Below, piece after piece: positions 36,062 to 43,644 of a stretch of DNA of 64,000 nt (positions are counted from its first letter, which is position 1; each line of letters starts with the position of its first letter). The notes under the pieces were generated by a model that saw only the letters and a list, made by a program, of their open reading frames with translations, was not told the origin of the DNA and made no database searches. The translations under genes were made by a program, and so were the position numbers. The DNA comes from Cyanobacteria bacterium FACHB-502 (lineage in GTDB: Bacteria > Cyanobacteriota > Cyanobacteriia > Elainellales > Elainellaceae): contig JACJNZ010000039.1 of the NCBI GenBank assembly GCA_014695325.1, positions 1,178,001 to 1,242,000 on the forward strand, read 5' to 3'.

Positions 36062-37006
36062 TTAGATCTTCAGGAAAACTCGGTTTCTGCCTGCTTTTTT
36101 AGCGCAGTACAACGCCTGGTCTGCATTCTGAATCAGCTCTGCAGGCGCTTTCTCTGCATTCGGCAGAATTGAACTCACGCCCACACTAAGTGTTACAAAG
36201 GCGGCAGCCGAGGAGGAAAAATGGGGAAGTACTTGCTGGCGCAGGGCTTGACAGATCGCCTCAGCCAGAAGAACCGCTCCTTCCGCAGGGGTATTCGGTA
36301 GAATGACTGCAAATTCCTCGCCGCCATAGCGCGCTACGAGATCACCCGGGCGTTTAACCACGCTTTGAATTACCTGGGCAACTTGCTGTAAGCAGCGATC
36401 GCCTGCCGGATGTCCGTAAGTGTCATTGTAAAACTTAAAACAGTCCACATCACAAAGTAGCAGCGAAAGGGGCTGCCGTTCCCGTGAGATTCGCTGCCAC
36501 TCCTGATGCAGGTATTCGTCAAAGCGACGACGGTTTGCAATCTGAGTCAGTTCATCAACGGAAACTAGCCGTTTCAGTTCTCGATTTGCAGACTCAAGCT
36601 GTTGCTGAAGCTTTGCCTGCTGAATCAAACGGCGGACTCGCTGCCGCAGCACTGCCCATTGCACAGGCTTGGTGACATAATCGGCGGCTCCCACCTCAAA
36701 CAGGCGATCGATCGAGGGGCGGTCTTCTAGCTCGGTAATCATCAAAATCGGCGTGTTGCCATAGACCGGGAGTCGCTGAAGCTGGAGGCAGCAGGTAAAC
36801 CCATCCACCTCTGGCATCAGGGCATCCAGCAGCACAATATCGGGCAAGACTTCCTGAAACGCCAGCAGCCCGATTTCGCCATCCACCGCTTCCTCAACCC
36901 GATAACCCTCCCGCTCCAGAAACAGGCGCATCTGCATCCGTGATAGGCGATCGTCGTCGATCACCAGCACGAGCGGAGCGGTGATTGGCTCAGAAAGCTG
37001 AATCAT
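36062..37006 (-). CDS. Response regulator-type diguanylate cyclase (REC-GGDEF)
   Basis: 314 residues. An N-terminal receiver domain (about 12-130) has phospho-Asp in IVLLDALMPEVDG and Lys in YVTKPVQW. A coiled linker leads to a GGDEF domain with intact GGEEF (ARYGGEEFAVILP). RPGD lies five residues before GGEEF and forms the inhibitory RxxD site. It would make c-di-GMP under two-component control with product inhibition. No adjacent kinase. Confidence 0.93.
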   Translation of the reverse strand: MIQLSEPITAPLVLVIDDDRLSRMQMRLFLEREGYRVEEAVDGEIGLLAFQEVLPDIVLLDALMPEVDGFTCCLQLQRLPVYGNTPILMITELEDRPSIDRLFEVGAADYVTKPVQWAVLRQRVRRLIQQAKLQQQLESANRELKRLVSVDELTQIANRRRFDEYLHQEWQRISRERQPLSLLLCDVDCFKFYNDTYGHPAGDRCLQQVAQVIQSVVKRPGDLVARYGGEEFAVILPNTPAEGAVLLAEAICQALRQQVLPHFSSSAAAFVTLSVGVSSILPNAEKAPAELIQNADQALYCAKKAGRNRVFLKI

Positions 37007-37119
37007 GGCTGAAGGCGGCGTAGATTGTGATTCAGGACTGATTGAGAAATCTCCTGCACTTTGTAGTTGCCTGCCCTTTCAAAGCTGGAAGCTCGGACGC
37101 TGGTTGTGACACTGGCTGT

Positions 37120-37320
37120 TCAGGATTCCGGCTGGTCGTAACCCGATTCGGACTGCTCAAATCTCTGCTTAGACCAGTGCCCTAGCTCCTCATCATAGGC
37201 TGGATCACGACCTGAGGCGATCGGCGATTCTGCGGAATTCTGCACGCTTTTGCGTGAATTCTCTATAAATCTTGAGATCTTGAACTTCCTGTGTCTGCCT
37301 GGCTTATCCTTAGCTCCCAA
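37120..37320 (-). CDS. Possible 66-residue small protein
   Basis: The TTG start at 37320 is preceded by TTGGAGGATC with a 7-base spacer, an excellent ribosome site. The peptide is basic in the first half (GAKDKPGRHRKFKISRF) and acidic after it, ending SESGYDQPES. I do not recognise it. The start signal is the main support; a chance open frame cannot be excluded. Confidence 0.35.
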   Translation of the reverse strand: MGAKDKPGRHRKFKISRFIENSRKSVQNSAESPIASGRDPAYDEELGHWSKQRFEQSESGYDQPES

Positions 37321-37353
37321 TCTTGATCCTCCAACGGGGCAATGATCCCAGAC

Positions 37354-37875
37354 CTACTTGGCCTGATTTGCCAGGCGATCGGGTAAATCTGCCGGATTCA
37401 TCTGCTCATACTCCTCAAACGGCTGATGAATCCAGGGATCATCTTCGAGATGGTCCACGTAATAGTTTGGTGCAATGCAGGAACAGGATTTGTACCACAA
37501 CACTGCCGTCTTGACTTCCTCGACATAAAAGCCATATTTGCGATCGAGCCAGATTAGCGACTTTCTAAGGCTCGTTCCCGAATCCACCAAATCATCCACT
37601 AGCAGTACATGGCTTCCCAGATTCGCAGTCGTCATGGTCAAGTCCTGCGAGAAGGTAATCGATCCACGCACCTGATTATTCATGCCACCGTAAGACGAGG
37701 TTGCCAAGATCGCCAGGGGCTGGTCAAAAATCCGTGCCAGGATGTCCCCTACCCGCAGCCCTCCTTTAGCGAGGCAAATAATCTGATTAAACTTCCAGCC
37801 GGACTGATGAATATTTAAGGCAAGCTGTTCAATTTTGTGGTGATAGTCTGACCAGGAAACGTAGAGGTCTGCCAT
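37354..37875 (-). CDS. Phosphoribosyltransferase
   Basis: 173 residues with the type I PRTase PRPP loop VLLVDDLVDSGTSLRKS and an early IICLAKGGLRVGDILAR. It catalyses transfer of a phosphoribosyl group to a base; the base cannot be read, but the xanthine/guanine/hypoxanthine class is plausible. Start ATG 37875. A G-rich tract lies about 40 bp upstream. Confidence 0.87.
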   Translation of the reverse strand: MADLYVSWSDYHHKIEQLALNIHQSGWKFNQIICLAKGGLRVGDILARIFDQPLAILATSSYGGMNNQVRGSITFSQDLTMTTANLGSHVLLVDDLVDSGTSLRKSLIWLDRKYGFYVEEVKTAVLWYKSCSCIAPNYYVDHLEDDPWIHQPFEEYEQMNPADLPDRLANQAK

Positions 37876-38312
37876 GAGGTGATGTAATTGGGAGGATGAG
37901 AAGCATCATATCAAGGGTAGGGGAAGGGGTGGATGAGGGGATAAGGAGGCGGGGAGATAAGGGGGATGGGGCGGGTGAGGAATTGAGTTGGAAGGGGAGC
38001 GGGAAGGGAGTTGTTGGGGGTAAGGTTGCCTGGCAGTTCTTTCCCTTGACGATCGCATCAATTACCCTCGCCAATACCAAGTCGAATTCGTCAATTGCTT
38101 ATGTCTATCCCCCCTGATATCTACCCCCGCTCATGTCTACCCCTTCACCCTACCCCTTGCGCTAGATATAGAAATAATTAATACAAAAGAACCTACCCGA
38201 ATCCTACATCTAGTGTCATTATAAAAGCGTCATGCCCGACAGACTGCACCCATAGAACCGTATCGCTCGATCGTTTCTGTGGGTGCTACTTTTCCCCGGA
38301 GGGTTTCGTTCC
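37876..38312. other. Intergenic region with G-rich and C-rich tracts
   Basis: Plus-strand G runs at 37915-37917, 37920-37923, 37926-37929 and 37937-37940 meet the usual spacing rule for a G-quadruplex. They continue into a 100-bp purine-rich tract. About 38100-38165 has repeated tctacccc words. No gene is seen; the promoter of the nuclease gene should lie at about 38170-38290. Confidence 0.5.
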
Positions 38313-39107
38313 ATGTCCTATCTGCTCTCTGCCGCCAAGCTGCAAACCTACCACCGCTGCCCTCGTGCCTACTACTTTCGCTATGAGCGACGCTTAGAGG
38401 GAACTAGTTTTTTTGGGTCTACCGTGTTAGGAACCTCGCTGCATCAGGCACTTGCCCAGATTTACCAGGACTGGCACTATCAAGACCCGATTCCGGGAGT
38501 AGACTGGATCGACTATTGCTGGAATCAGCAGATTACTGATCTGAGTCCCAGCCAGATTGTGGAAGGGCGATCGATTCTGCGGCGGTACTATCATGGGTTT
38601 ATCGCGAACCAGTCTTCAATGCGAAAGCCGCTTGCCGTAGAAGGCAGAATTCAGGGATCGCTGCAAGTTGAGAATTTAGAGTTTGTGCTGTCGGGACGGT
38701 ACGATCGCATCGATTATCTGGAAGACGGGCTGGAACTGATTGATTATAAGTCAGCTAAGGAAATTGACTACGCCGAATCTGACGAAATGGGTTTGCAAAT
38801 CGGGCTATATTATCTGGCTCTGGAGCAACGCTATCGGCGAAATCTGCGGCGAATGAGCTTGCTCTATTTACGGACAGGTGAAAAGATTTCTTTTGAGGCA
38901 ACGCCAGGGCATCGTCAGCGTGTCAAGTCACTGATTGGCGATATGGCGATCGAACTCCGGCGCGATCAGCGATGGCTCCCGACTCCGGGCGACCAGTGCG
39001 ATCGATGTGCCTATGCCAAATATTGCCCGGCAATGCGAACGCAGCCAGAGCCGCTGCCCGAAGATGCGCGACCTGCACGAGGCTTACAGCTTGTTCTAAG
39101 TATCTAG
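38313..39107 (+). CDS. PD-(D/E)XK nuclease-family protein (RecB/Cas4-like)
   Basis: 264 residues from ATG 38313 (MSYLLSAAKLQTYHRCPRAY). The nuclease core is GRYDRIDYLEDGLELIDYKSAK, giving the D...(D/E)xK signature. One Cys near the start (YHRCPRAY) and three at the end (CDRCAYAKYC) are the four ligands of the Fe-S cluster seen in AddB and Cas4 nucleases. It is likely a DNA-processing exonuclease. No cas genes or CRISPR repeats are near, so a repair role is more likely. Confidence 0.83.
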   Translation: MSYLLSAAKLQTYHRCPRAYYFRYERRLEGTSFFGSTVLGTSLHQALAQIYQDWHYQDPIPGVDWIDYCWNQQITDLSPSQIVEGRSILRRYYHGFIANQSSMRKPLAVEGRIQGSLQVENLEFVLSGRYDRIDYLEDGLELIDYKSAKEIDYAESDEMGLQIGLYYLALEQRYRRNLRRMSLLYLRTGEKISFEATPGHRQRVKSLIGDMAIELRRDQRWLPTPGDQCDRCAYAKYCPAMRTQPEPLPEDARPARGLQLVLSI

Positions 39108-39741
39108 CCGAAAGCTCTAGCCGCTCGGTTGGAGTTTGGCACCTGCCCGCGCTTAGTCTCCAAGTTGGCTGGTGGGATTCATCCGTTAAAATCATGAACT
39201 GCTGCACAAGGCTGGGAACACTGCGGTCAATCGATCGTCAGAATAGTTCAGCCTTTTTTACTTTTTTAGGAGGTGTAAGTTTAGAGAAACCGAAAAGGGT
39301 GATTCAATACTTCAACTTCATTGCGTTTCATTTTGAATCAATCAAAGAATGAAGTTTGAGCGCAAATTTAGATAGACACAAATAAACACAGAAACAATAC
39401 AGCGAAAAAAGCAAAGTGAATAAAAGCCCGACAGTTTCCTGCCGGGTTGACAAACTGCTTAGGTATATCAGTACTTATAGTGTAGCGATTTTACAAACGT
39501 TGCTCATCACCTGAACGGGTGATCTATTCGTATGACTTGTTGTATTATCCGCAAACCGTTTCTCAACACAGCAACCTGATAAATATCTTTCCAGAAAACT
39601 TTGAAGCTCACTCCAGAAAAAACAATCATTTCCTCTTGCATCTCGATTTTGATTTGACTTCGATCGCAAGTGACTGAAGCACAAAAAGCGAAATTGACTG
39701 TAGCTCAATCCTGTGGATCTGGGGACGTGTCAGGGCTGTAT
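39108..39741. other. Intergenic region after the nuclease gene
   Basis: No convincing gene. A hairpin CCCGACAG-TTTC-CTGCCGGG at about 39428-39447 could be a weak terminator. The stretch after 39475 contains only short frames without ribosome sites. Confidence 0.4.
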
Positions 39742-40194
39742 TCAGGAAATCGCCTGCTTCGCACTTCTCCTGGAGGGGAGCCGCACTGAGTTCAAGCTGG
39801 AACTGCGGAACAGAGAGAAACCAGACCGAGTTGTCTGGGGAAGCACTGGCAGCACTTTGCTAAACGGTTGAGTAATGGAACCGCCATCGGCATCGAAAAG
39901 CATTGTATGAATCATGTTGGCTCCGGTCAGTATCAGCCGAATTCGTTGAGGAAGCGATCCGCTATCAAACCGAATTCCCTAGGCAGAATGCTGATTTTGA
40001 ATGATTTCAAACTGGCTTAGATCGTCAACACTAATCTCAGCATCAACCTGAACCAGGGCAGAAGCTAAATCAGCTTGAGCAGCGATCGCTCCTTCGGAAA
40101 AGTGGAAATCAACCGAATGCCCTGCCGAATGAACTGCCGGATGAACTGAGGAAAACACGCGAATGAGGGGCATAATCTTAATCGTCTGGGGCAC
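39742..40194 (-). pseudogene. Reading frame of 150 codons interrupted by one TAG
   Basis: From ATG 40194 the frame reads MPQTIKIMPLIRVFSSVHPA to EIIQNQHSA, meets TAG at 39979-39981, then continues in frame as GIRFDSGSLPQRIRLILTGA and ends at TGA 39742-39744. Both halves have protein-like composition. I do not recognise the family; it may be a decayed small gene or two chance frames in register. Confidence 0.4.
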
Positions 40195-40390
40195 TAAAGC
40201 AACGCTACACAGCCGGTTTGACTGTTCCCGTAGAAAAAAATTAGAGATTGATGTAGGTCAGGCCCTCTGAATTGGCACTCAACGGCAAATACGCTATCTT
40301 TCTGAAGCGGGGAAGCTGCTGTCAGTTTTGCAAAAGTTCACAACGTTCATCACCTGGATTCGCTCTTCACACTACACGCTGCTACACACC

Positions 40391-41911
40391 ATGAAAACAG
40401 GCAAAAAAAGACGGTTTGGACTACTCGCACTCCTGTTGATGGCAGCCCCGCTCTGGGGCACTCCTGCCTCGGCAGTGCAATTTGAGCAAGCAGAAATTAA
40501 TAATCCAGAGAACTTTGTTATTGTTGCAGCTCCGGCAGGTCGCATTGGCTACGGGCTGCTGATCATCGAACAAGTAAAAAACGATCGCCCCTGCTGGGAT
40601 GAAGTAGAGACGGGTCCAGGTCCAACGATCGTCGATCCGCTGCTTACCCGGTTTGATTTCACAGGAATTTGTGGACGCGGCAACGACAGCAATGCTTACT
40701 CAGTGCGAACGGGCGGCGAAGACCTGGGATTGCAGTACAGTTTGCGCGTGTTGCGGCAGGGCAATGATCTAGTGCTGGTGGCTGCCTCAAATCGTCAGCG
40801 CAATCTCAACATTCCGATCGGTAGAACTTACGGACTTCCCCAACCCGGAGAGTTTGTCCGAATTCGGCTCGATCCGGGCTGGCGATTGTCTCGTCGCATC
40901 TTCAACGGGCGGTCAACCGGACACGTTTATCTCACCAACGATCAGCCGATTTCAGTGCTGATTGCGGCTGCAACTTCCCCGACTGCCACAGCTGGACCCA
41001 TCCTGCCGCCCTCGCTTCCCAATCCCCAATCTCCCTCTCGTCCGCCGCTTTTGCCCCCAACTGGCAGCACTTCGCCGCTCACCGAGCCTTCTCCCAGGGG
41101 AACTCCTCAACCCGGAACCACCCTGCCCGGAACCTCTACCGCTCCGGTGCAAATTCCAGTGCCGCCGCCAGAGTCACCCCGTGCGAATTCGGGTAATCCT
41201 TCGGGAGCGGGGTCTGGCAATGCGCCAAGTGCAAATTCGGGCACAAATTCAGGCACAAATTTAGGTACAAATCCAGGCACAAATCCGCCGCCCGTCACCA
41301 CTCCCAGAGCTACCCTGCCGCCCTTGCCGAGTCGTCCTGCTGCGGGAACTCCTGCTGTGCCGCCCGTCACCACTCCCAGAGCCACTCTGCCGCCTCTGCC
41401 AAATCGCCCTGCTGCGGGAACTCCTGCTGTGCCGCCCCCGCCTGCTCCCCCTGCCAGTACCACTGCCGGTACCCCTGCCAGCCGTCCGTTGCCGCTGCCA
41501 AATCCGCCTGCCACGACTGCTACTCGTCCGTTACCATTGCCAAATTCGCCTAGCAGCGGAGGCACTGCCCCGACTCCCTCAGTTCCCTCGACTCCCACAA
41601 CCCCGATCACCCCAGGCACAACTCCCCCACCCCTGTCCACGGCTCCTACCCCTTCACAATCTGCTTCCCTTCCTCAGCCACCACAGCAACAGGCGACCGG
41701 AATTGTCTATGGCTATCGTGTAATCGTGGCAGCAGATTCGGCTGAATTGCAGGATCGGGTTCGATCGCTCGCGCCTCAAACGCAGATTGTGACCGTTAAC
41801 GGTCAGCCTGCGGTTCAGGCAGGGCTATTTCGTGATTTAAACAGTGCCGAGCAGCTTCGGCGGCGGCTGGCTGGAGAAAATTTGTCTGTGACGATCGTGC
41901 CAATTCGGTGA
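40391..41911 (+). CDS. Exported DUF3747-domain protein with SPOR-like C terminus
   Basis: About 506 residues from ATG 40391 (MKTGKKRRFGLLALLLMAAP), a clear signal peptide ending near ASA; the frame opens earlier at 40328. Residues about 25-190 are a DUF3747 domain (FVIVAAPAGRIGYGLLIIEQ, RPCWDEVETGPG). A 240-residue Pro/Thr/Gly linker follows, with two 24-residue repeats. The end (YGYRVIVAADSAELQDRVRS, AGLFRDLNSAEQLRRRLAGE) resembles a SPOR domain that binds denuded peptidoglycan. It is probably a cell-wall protein. Confidence 0.78.
   Translation: MKTGKKRRFGLLALLLMAAPLWGTPASAVQFEQAEINNPENFVIVAAPAGRIGYGLLIIEQVKNDRPCWDEVETGPGPTIVDPLLTRFDFTGICGRGNDSNAYSVRTGGEDLGLQYSLRVLRQGNDLVLVAASNRQRNLNIPIGRTYGLPQPGEFVRIRLDPGWRLSRRIFNGRSTGHVYLTNDQPISVLIAAATSPTATAGPILPPSLPNPQSPSRPPLLPPTGSTSPLTEPSPRGTPQPGTTLPGTSTAPVQIPVPPPESPRANSGNPSGAGSGNAPSANSGTNSGTNLGTNPGTNPPPVTTPRATLPPLPSRPAAGTPAVPPVTTPRATLPPLPNRPAAGTPAVPPPPAPPASTTAGTPASRPLPLPNPPATTATRPLPLPNSPSSGGTAPTPSVPSTPTTPITPGTTPPPLSTAPTPSQSASLPQPPQQQATGIVYGYRVIVAADSAELQDRVRSLAPQTQIVTVNGQPAVQAGLFRDLNSAEQLRRRLAGENLSVTIVPIR
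41291..41434 (+). repeat. Two tandem 72-bp coding repeats
   Basis: Copies at 41291-41362 and 41363-41434 encode PVTTPRATLPPLPSRPAAGT plus AVP, with few substitutions. They lie in the linker of the DUF3747 protein. Confidence 0.85.
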
Positions 41912-42131
41912 TCTGACTTCGCTGATTCAACTCTAGTGATTCAATCCTGGCTGAGCTGCGCTAGACTGATCTGCCAAAAGACTGTATCTCGATCGGAGAA
42001 TATTGCCTATAGTGTCTCCAGGCTGACGATATTGCCTTGTCGCTGAGGTTTGTCGTCCCGATTTGGAAGCAGTTTTCCCTGACGGGCAATCGCCTGCCTG
42101 TGCAGGGTCACTCATCAGGAGAACGATTGCC

Positions 42132-43160
42132 ATGACTGCCCGCCCCCCTTCAGACCCCCGCTCTTCTCGTAGAAGCCCACTGGATTTCGATGAGTTTATC
42201 GCTGTACTGGTGGCCTTTGCCAGCCTGGGAACAGTGCTTGCCTGGGGACTCACACGCGGAAACGAAAGCTTTCTGGCAAATCAGCCCGGACTATTTCCAA
42301 TTCCGGGTTTGACCGGGGAACAGTCACCCAGTTCAACTCCTGAGAACGATTCTGGCAATTTGCTAATCGTGCCGCCCACGGCAGAAGGAGAGAGCATCAG
42401 CCCACCCGTGCTACAACCTGCACCATCGGCAAGTCCTTTACCGGAAACGATCGACCCCCAAACTCCCGGTGCAATCATCCCTGTCCCACTTCCCCAGGAT
42501 GAAGCCGATCGCAGTCCTGAAACCGTCGATCGATCGGCGCAGACTGCTCCCCCTGTCAGCCCGGTTGCAGCTTCGTTCCCGGATGTGCCCTCTGGCTATT
42601 GGGCAGCTCCCTTTATTACCGCATTGGCGCAGCGCGGGGACATCAGCGGCTTTGAGGATGGCACGTTTCGTCCCGATCAGCCCGTGACCCGCGCCGAATT
42701 TGCCACACTGATTCAAAACACCTTCGACCAGCAGGCTAATCAGCAAGCCTCGCTCGCCTTCAAAGACATTCCGGTAGGCTTCTGGGCAGCCAACGCGATC
42801 GATTCATCGGTGAAGACGGGCTTTCTGAAAGGCTTTCCCGAAGGCACATTCCAGCCCGCTCTGCCAATTCCCCGGATCCAGGCACTTGCAGCGCTCACCA
42901 GTGGACTGAAACTGACAGCTCCGGCAAATCCTGACTCGACCCTTCAGCTTTTCCGCGATCGCGATCAAGTTCCGAGTTGGGGCGTTGAGGCGGCGGCGGC
43001 AGCGACTCAGTCAGGTTTGGTCGTGAACCATCCCAGCCCTGATATACTGAATCCGAATCAGCCTGCCACCCGTGCCGAGGTCGCTGCCTTTTTATATCAG
43101 GCACTCGTTTCCGCCGGACAGGTTGCGCCGATTTCGTCTAACTATACTGTTCAACCTTGA
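42132..43160 (+). CDS. SLH-domain membrane-anchored protein
   Basis: 342 residues from ATG 42132 (MTARPPSDPRSSRRSPLDFD). One transmembrane helix (FIAVLVAFASLGTVLAWGL) is followed by a Pro/Ser linker. Three SLH-type units follow: FPDVPSGYWAAPFITALAQR with FEDGTFRPDQPVTRAEFA, then FKDIPVGFWAANAI with FPEGTFQPALPIPRIQALA, then FRDRDQVPSWGVEAAAAATQ with NPNQPATRAEVAAFLYQAL. SLH repeats bind cell-wall polymers. It is likely a structural wall protein. Confidence 0.85.
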   Translation: MTARPPSDPRSSRRSPLDFDEFIAVLVAFASLGTVLAWGLTRGNESFLANQPGLFPIPGLTGEQSPSSTPENDSGNLLIVPPTAEGESISPPVLQPAPSASPLPETIDPQTPGAIIPVPLPQDEADRSPETVDRSAQTAPPVSPVAASFPDVPSGYWAAPFITALAQRGDISGFEDGTFRPDQPVTRAEFATLIQNTFDQQANQQASLAFKDIPVGFWAANAIDSSVKTGFLKGFPEGTFQPALPIPRIQALAALTSGLKLTAPANPDSTLQLFRDRDQVPSWGVEAAAAATQSGLVVNHPSPDILNPNQPATRAEVAAFLYQALVSAGQVAPISSNYTVQP

Positions 43161-43208
43161 ACTATTCGACCTTGAACTGTTCGACCTTAATTTTATTCTG
43201 CGATCGTA

Positions 43209-43598
43209 ATGCTGGACTTTGAGCAAGCTTCTTCTCTAACCGAATCGGCGGTGCTAGTCACCATCATTACCGAAGCTGTCCTTCAGGAAAGCATTGTTTC
43301 ACTGCTTAAAAGTCTGAAGGTGATTGGCTACAGCATTACTCAGGTAGAGGGCGGCGGACGCTATACCCGGCTGCACCACACCGCCATTACTCCGCCCGAA
43401 AACTCTGAGGCAGGTGGCTCTTCCTTATCGGACGGCACCGAGGCGCAGGTCGAAACCCAGATCAAACCCAATATCGAGATTCGGGCGATCGTGAACGATG
43501 AGCTTTCTAATGTAATTCTCTATGCCTTGAAAGAACAGCAGCGGAATTTTGCGATCGTGGCGTATCGGCAGGCGATCGAAGTGTTGGCTGAGAATTAG
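43209..43598 (+). CDS. PII-like protein
   Basis: 129 residues. LVTIITEAVLQESIVSLLKS, IGYSITQVEGGGRYTRLHHT and IEIRAIVNDELSNVILYALK follow the beta-alpha-beta layout and GG-rich loop of PII-like proteins such as SbtB, with an extended Ser/Gly/Glu-rich T-loop. Such proteins bind nucleotides and regulate transporters or enzymes. I see no adjacent transporter. The AIEVLAEN end lacks the C-terminal CGPEGC loop of classic SbtB. Confidence 0.6.
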   Translation: MLDFEQASSLTESAVLVTIITEAVLQESIVSLLKSLKVIGYSITQVEGGGRYTRLHHTAITPPENSEAGGSSLSDGTEAQVETQIKPNIEIRAIVNDELSNVILYALKEQQRNFAIVAYRQAIEVLAEN

Positions 43599-43644
43599 GA
43601 AGTTGAGGAGGTTCGGGGAGCCGAGGGTAAGAGTTGAGGTTTTT

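Noticed and set aside
38313-39107. Cas4 and a CRISPR locus
   Set aside because: The protein is Cas4-like in its cysteines, but no cas1/cas2 genes or regularly spaced repeats are nearby.
39475-39708. 77-codon minus-strand frame
   Set aside because: No ribosome site, no recognisable pattern, and poor codon composition.
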